IMG/VR virus record: IMGVR_UViG_3300023184_000530
Span: 1 to 23,507 of that record
Length of the DNA stretch: 23,507 bases
Reading direction: 5' to 3' (one strand)
Source: a virus
A program made the position numbers and the translations under genes. The notes beneath the pieces are model-generated. The model was given only the letters and a program-made list of their open reading frames with translations, made no database searches and had not been told where the DNA came from. Positions 21,954-23,507 of this stretch are shown here, in pieces. Position 1 is the first letter of the stretch. The number at the start of each line of letters is the position of its first letter.

Positions 21954-23507
21954 ATGTTAAGCAAAGAATCGGAGATTTTAAGTTCAATAGTAGTATATAA
22001 TAAATACGCTAAATATCAACCAGAAAAAGAACGTAGAGAGACTTGGGATGAGTTAGTTACAAGAAATAAATTAATGCATTTAGGACGTTTTCCTAATTTA
22101 GCAACTGAAATTGAAGAAGCATATAAATATGTTTATGATAAGAAAGTTTTACCTTCAATGCGTAGTATGCAATTTGCAGGAAAACCTATTGAAATAAATA
22201 ATGCAAGAATATTCAATTGTGCTTATTTACCTATAGATGACCATAGAGCATTTTCTGAAGTGATGTTTTTATTACTTTCAGGATGCGGAGTAGGATATTC
22301 TGTCCAAACTCATCACGTAGAAAATTTACCTGATATTAGAAAACCTTTAAAATCTAAAAGATATTTAGTAGGTGACTCTATTGAAGGATGGGCTGATGCA
22401 GTTAGAATGTTAATGAAGTCATATTTTGGTCAGATTGCTTCTTGTCCTAAATTTGATTTTAGAGATATTAGACCAAAAGGATCTCAATTGATCACAGTTG
22501 GAGGAAAAGCACCAGGTCCAGAACCATTAAAAATTGCTTTAGTTCATGTTAAAGCTATTCTAGATAGAAAAAATGATGGTGAGAAATTAACATCAGTAGA
22601 ATGTCATGATATAATTTGTCATTTAGCAGATGCTGTTTTATCAGGTGGAATTAGAAGAGCAGCATTAATTTCATTATTCGATTTAGATGATGAAGATATG
22701 TTAGCTTGTAAATTTGGAAGTTGGTGGGAAGAAAATCCACAAAGAGGTAGAGCAAATAATACAGCAGTATTATTACGTAGTAAAATAGATAGAGAAACAT
22801 TCCTTAAATTATGGAAGAAAATTGAATTAAGTAACAGTGGAGAACCAGGATTTATCTTTACAAATGATAAAGACGCAGGTACAAATCCATGTGCTGAAAT
22901 AAATTTAAAAGCAAATCAGTTTTGTAACTTATGTGAAATCAATGCATCAGATATTGATTCACAAGAAGAATATAATGCAAGATCAAAAGCAGCAGCATTC
23001 ATAGGTACATTACAAGCATCATATACTGATTTTCACTATTTAAGAGATGTTTGGAAAAAAACAACTGAAAAAGAAGCATTGTTAGGAATTGGTATGACTG
23101 GAATAGCATCTGGGAAAGTAATAAATCTAAATATGGCCGAAGCAGCTCAAGTAGCTATGGATGAAAATGAAAGATTAGCAGCTATAATTGGTATCAATAA
23201 AGCAGCTCGTGTTACTACAGTTAAACCATCAGGTACTACATCATTAGTTCTAGGAACATCTAGTGGAATACACGCTTGGCATTCAGAATATTATATTAGA
23301 AGAATGAGATTAGGTAAAAATGAGTCTTTATATACTTATTTATCTATTTACCATCCTGAAATGTTGGAAGATGATTTTTTCAAACCAACAATTCAATCTA
23401 TAGTAAATGTACCTCAAAAAGCACCTGAAGGAGCTATTACACGATTAAATGAATCTGCATTAGATTTATTAGAACGTATTAAATTAATTAATAAAGAATG
23501 GATTAAA
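21954..23507 (+). CDS. nrdJ: B12-dependent (class II) ribonucleoside-triphosphate reductase, 3' end beyond window
   Basis: The frame is open for 518 codons to the last base; the family length is about 740 (739 in the Lactobacillus enzyme), so about 70 percent is seen. The start ATG (MLSKESEILSS) lies 17 bases after the helicase stop. Active-site features in order are Cys89 in IFNCAYLP, SGCGVGYSV (109-117), the substrate loop SGGIRRAALISLF (230-242), NPCAEI with Cys313 and Glu315, Cys324 eleven residues later, and TTVKPSGTTSLV (421-432). These match single-chain adenosylcobalamin reductases in which two cysteines are reoxidised and a third forms the thiyl radical. T4 itself encodes class I and class III enzymes. 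The product supplies dNTPs for the neighbouring replication genes. There is no intein or intron in the part seen. Confidence 0.88.
   Translation, partial: MLSKESEILSSIVVYNKYAKYQPEKERRETWDELVTRNKLMHLGRFPNLATEIEEAYKYVYDKKVLPSMRSMQFAGKPIEINNARIFNCAYLPIDDHRAFSEVMFLLLSGCGVGYSVQTHHVENLPDIRKPLKSKRYLVGDSIEGWADAVRMLMKSYFGQIASCPKFDFRDIRPKGSQLITVGGKAPGPEPLKIALVHVKAILDRKNDGEKLTSVECHDIICHLADAVLSGGIRRAALISLFDLDDEDMLACKFGSWWEENPQRGRANNTAVLLRSKIDRETFLKLWKKIELSNSGEPGFIFTNDKDAGTNPCAEINLKANQFCNLCEINASDIDSQEEYNARSKAAAFIGTLQASYTDFHYLRDVWKKTTEKEALLGIGMTGIASGKVINLNMAEAAQVAMDENERLAAIIGINKAARVTTVKPSGTTSLVLGTSSGIHAWHSEYYIRRMRLGKNESLYTYLSIYHPEMLEDDFFKPTIQSIVNVPQKAPEGAITRLNESALDLLERIKLINKEWIK

Noticed and set aside
21954-23507. 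An intein in the reductase
   Set aside because: Reductase genes often host inteins, but motifs run in normal spacing through residue 432 with no Cys...HN block inserted.

Overview
The window is a stretch of an AT-rich genome of a T4-like, contractile-tailed phage (myovirus). All genes lie on the + strand, packed with short or overlapping junctions. Start codons are preceded by A-rich tracts and essentially never by a Shine-Dalgarno sequence. That is typical of Bacteroidota and their phages, so I infer such a host, with moderate confidence; nothing in the window names it. There are no tRNA genes, CRISPR arrays, insertion sequences or defence genes that I can support.

Layout. (1) Neck and tail, 1-5405: the end of a gp13-like neck gene, gp14-like neck protein, a GIY-YIG homing endonuclease coupled to an unknown gene, gp15-like tail terminator, a small coiled-coil protein, gp18 sheath and gp19 tube, closed by a strong terminator. 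(2) A second homing endonuclease (Vsr-like fold), 5478-6236. (3) Tail assembly and baseplate, 6304-15512: a gp26-like protein with an overlapping +1-frame extension just before the tape-measure gene (a tail-assembly-chaperone arrangement with a probable ribosomal frameshift), the tape measure, then six tightly coupled baseplate genes. These include a gp48/gp54-like tube-junction protein, a LysM/gp53-like protein, and a hub apparently split over two genes, the second ending in an M15-type peptidase domain. A terminator closes the block. (4) Replication, 15641-23507: a family-A DNA polymerase-like protein, an unknown protein, gp32-like ssDNA-binding protein, UvsX recombinase, FEN-type 5' nuclease, gp41/DnaB-type helicase, and the first ~518 codons of a B12-dependent (class II) ribonucleotide reductase that runs off the window.

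How they work together. Regions 1 and 3 make the neck, tail tube, sheath and baseplate. Region 4 supplies DNA synthesis, recombination and dNTPs. A repeated element, AATATTTATAATAAA or a near copy, precedes the GIY-YIG, sheath, tube, tape-measure and 84-aa genes a few bases before an ATGG start. It is probably this phage's late promoter. Its minus strand carries the T4 late-promoter octamer TATAAATA, so its orientation needs testing.

I found no wholly new system. The most informative oddities are the repeated promoter-like element, the frameshift at a seven-T run, the degenerate family-A polymerase, the bacterial-SSB-like C-terminus on a cysteine-free gp32, the structured gp32 leader and the split hub. 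Family assignments come from reading motifs and remembered family features; no database search was run.
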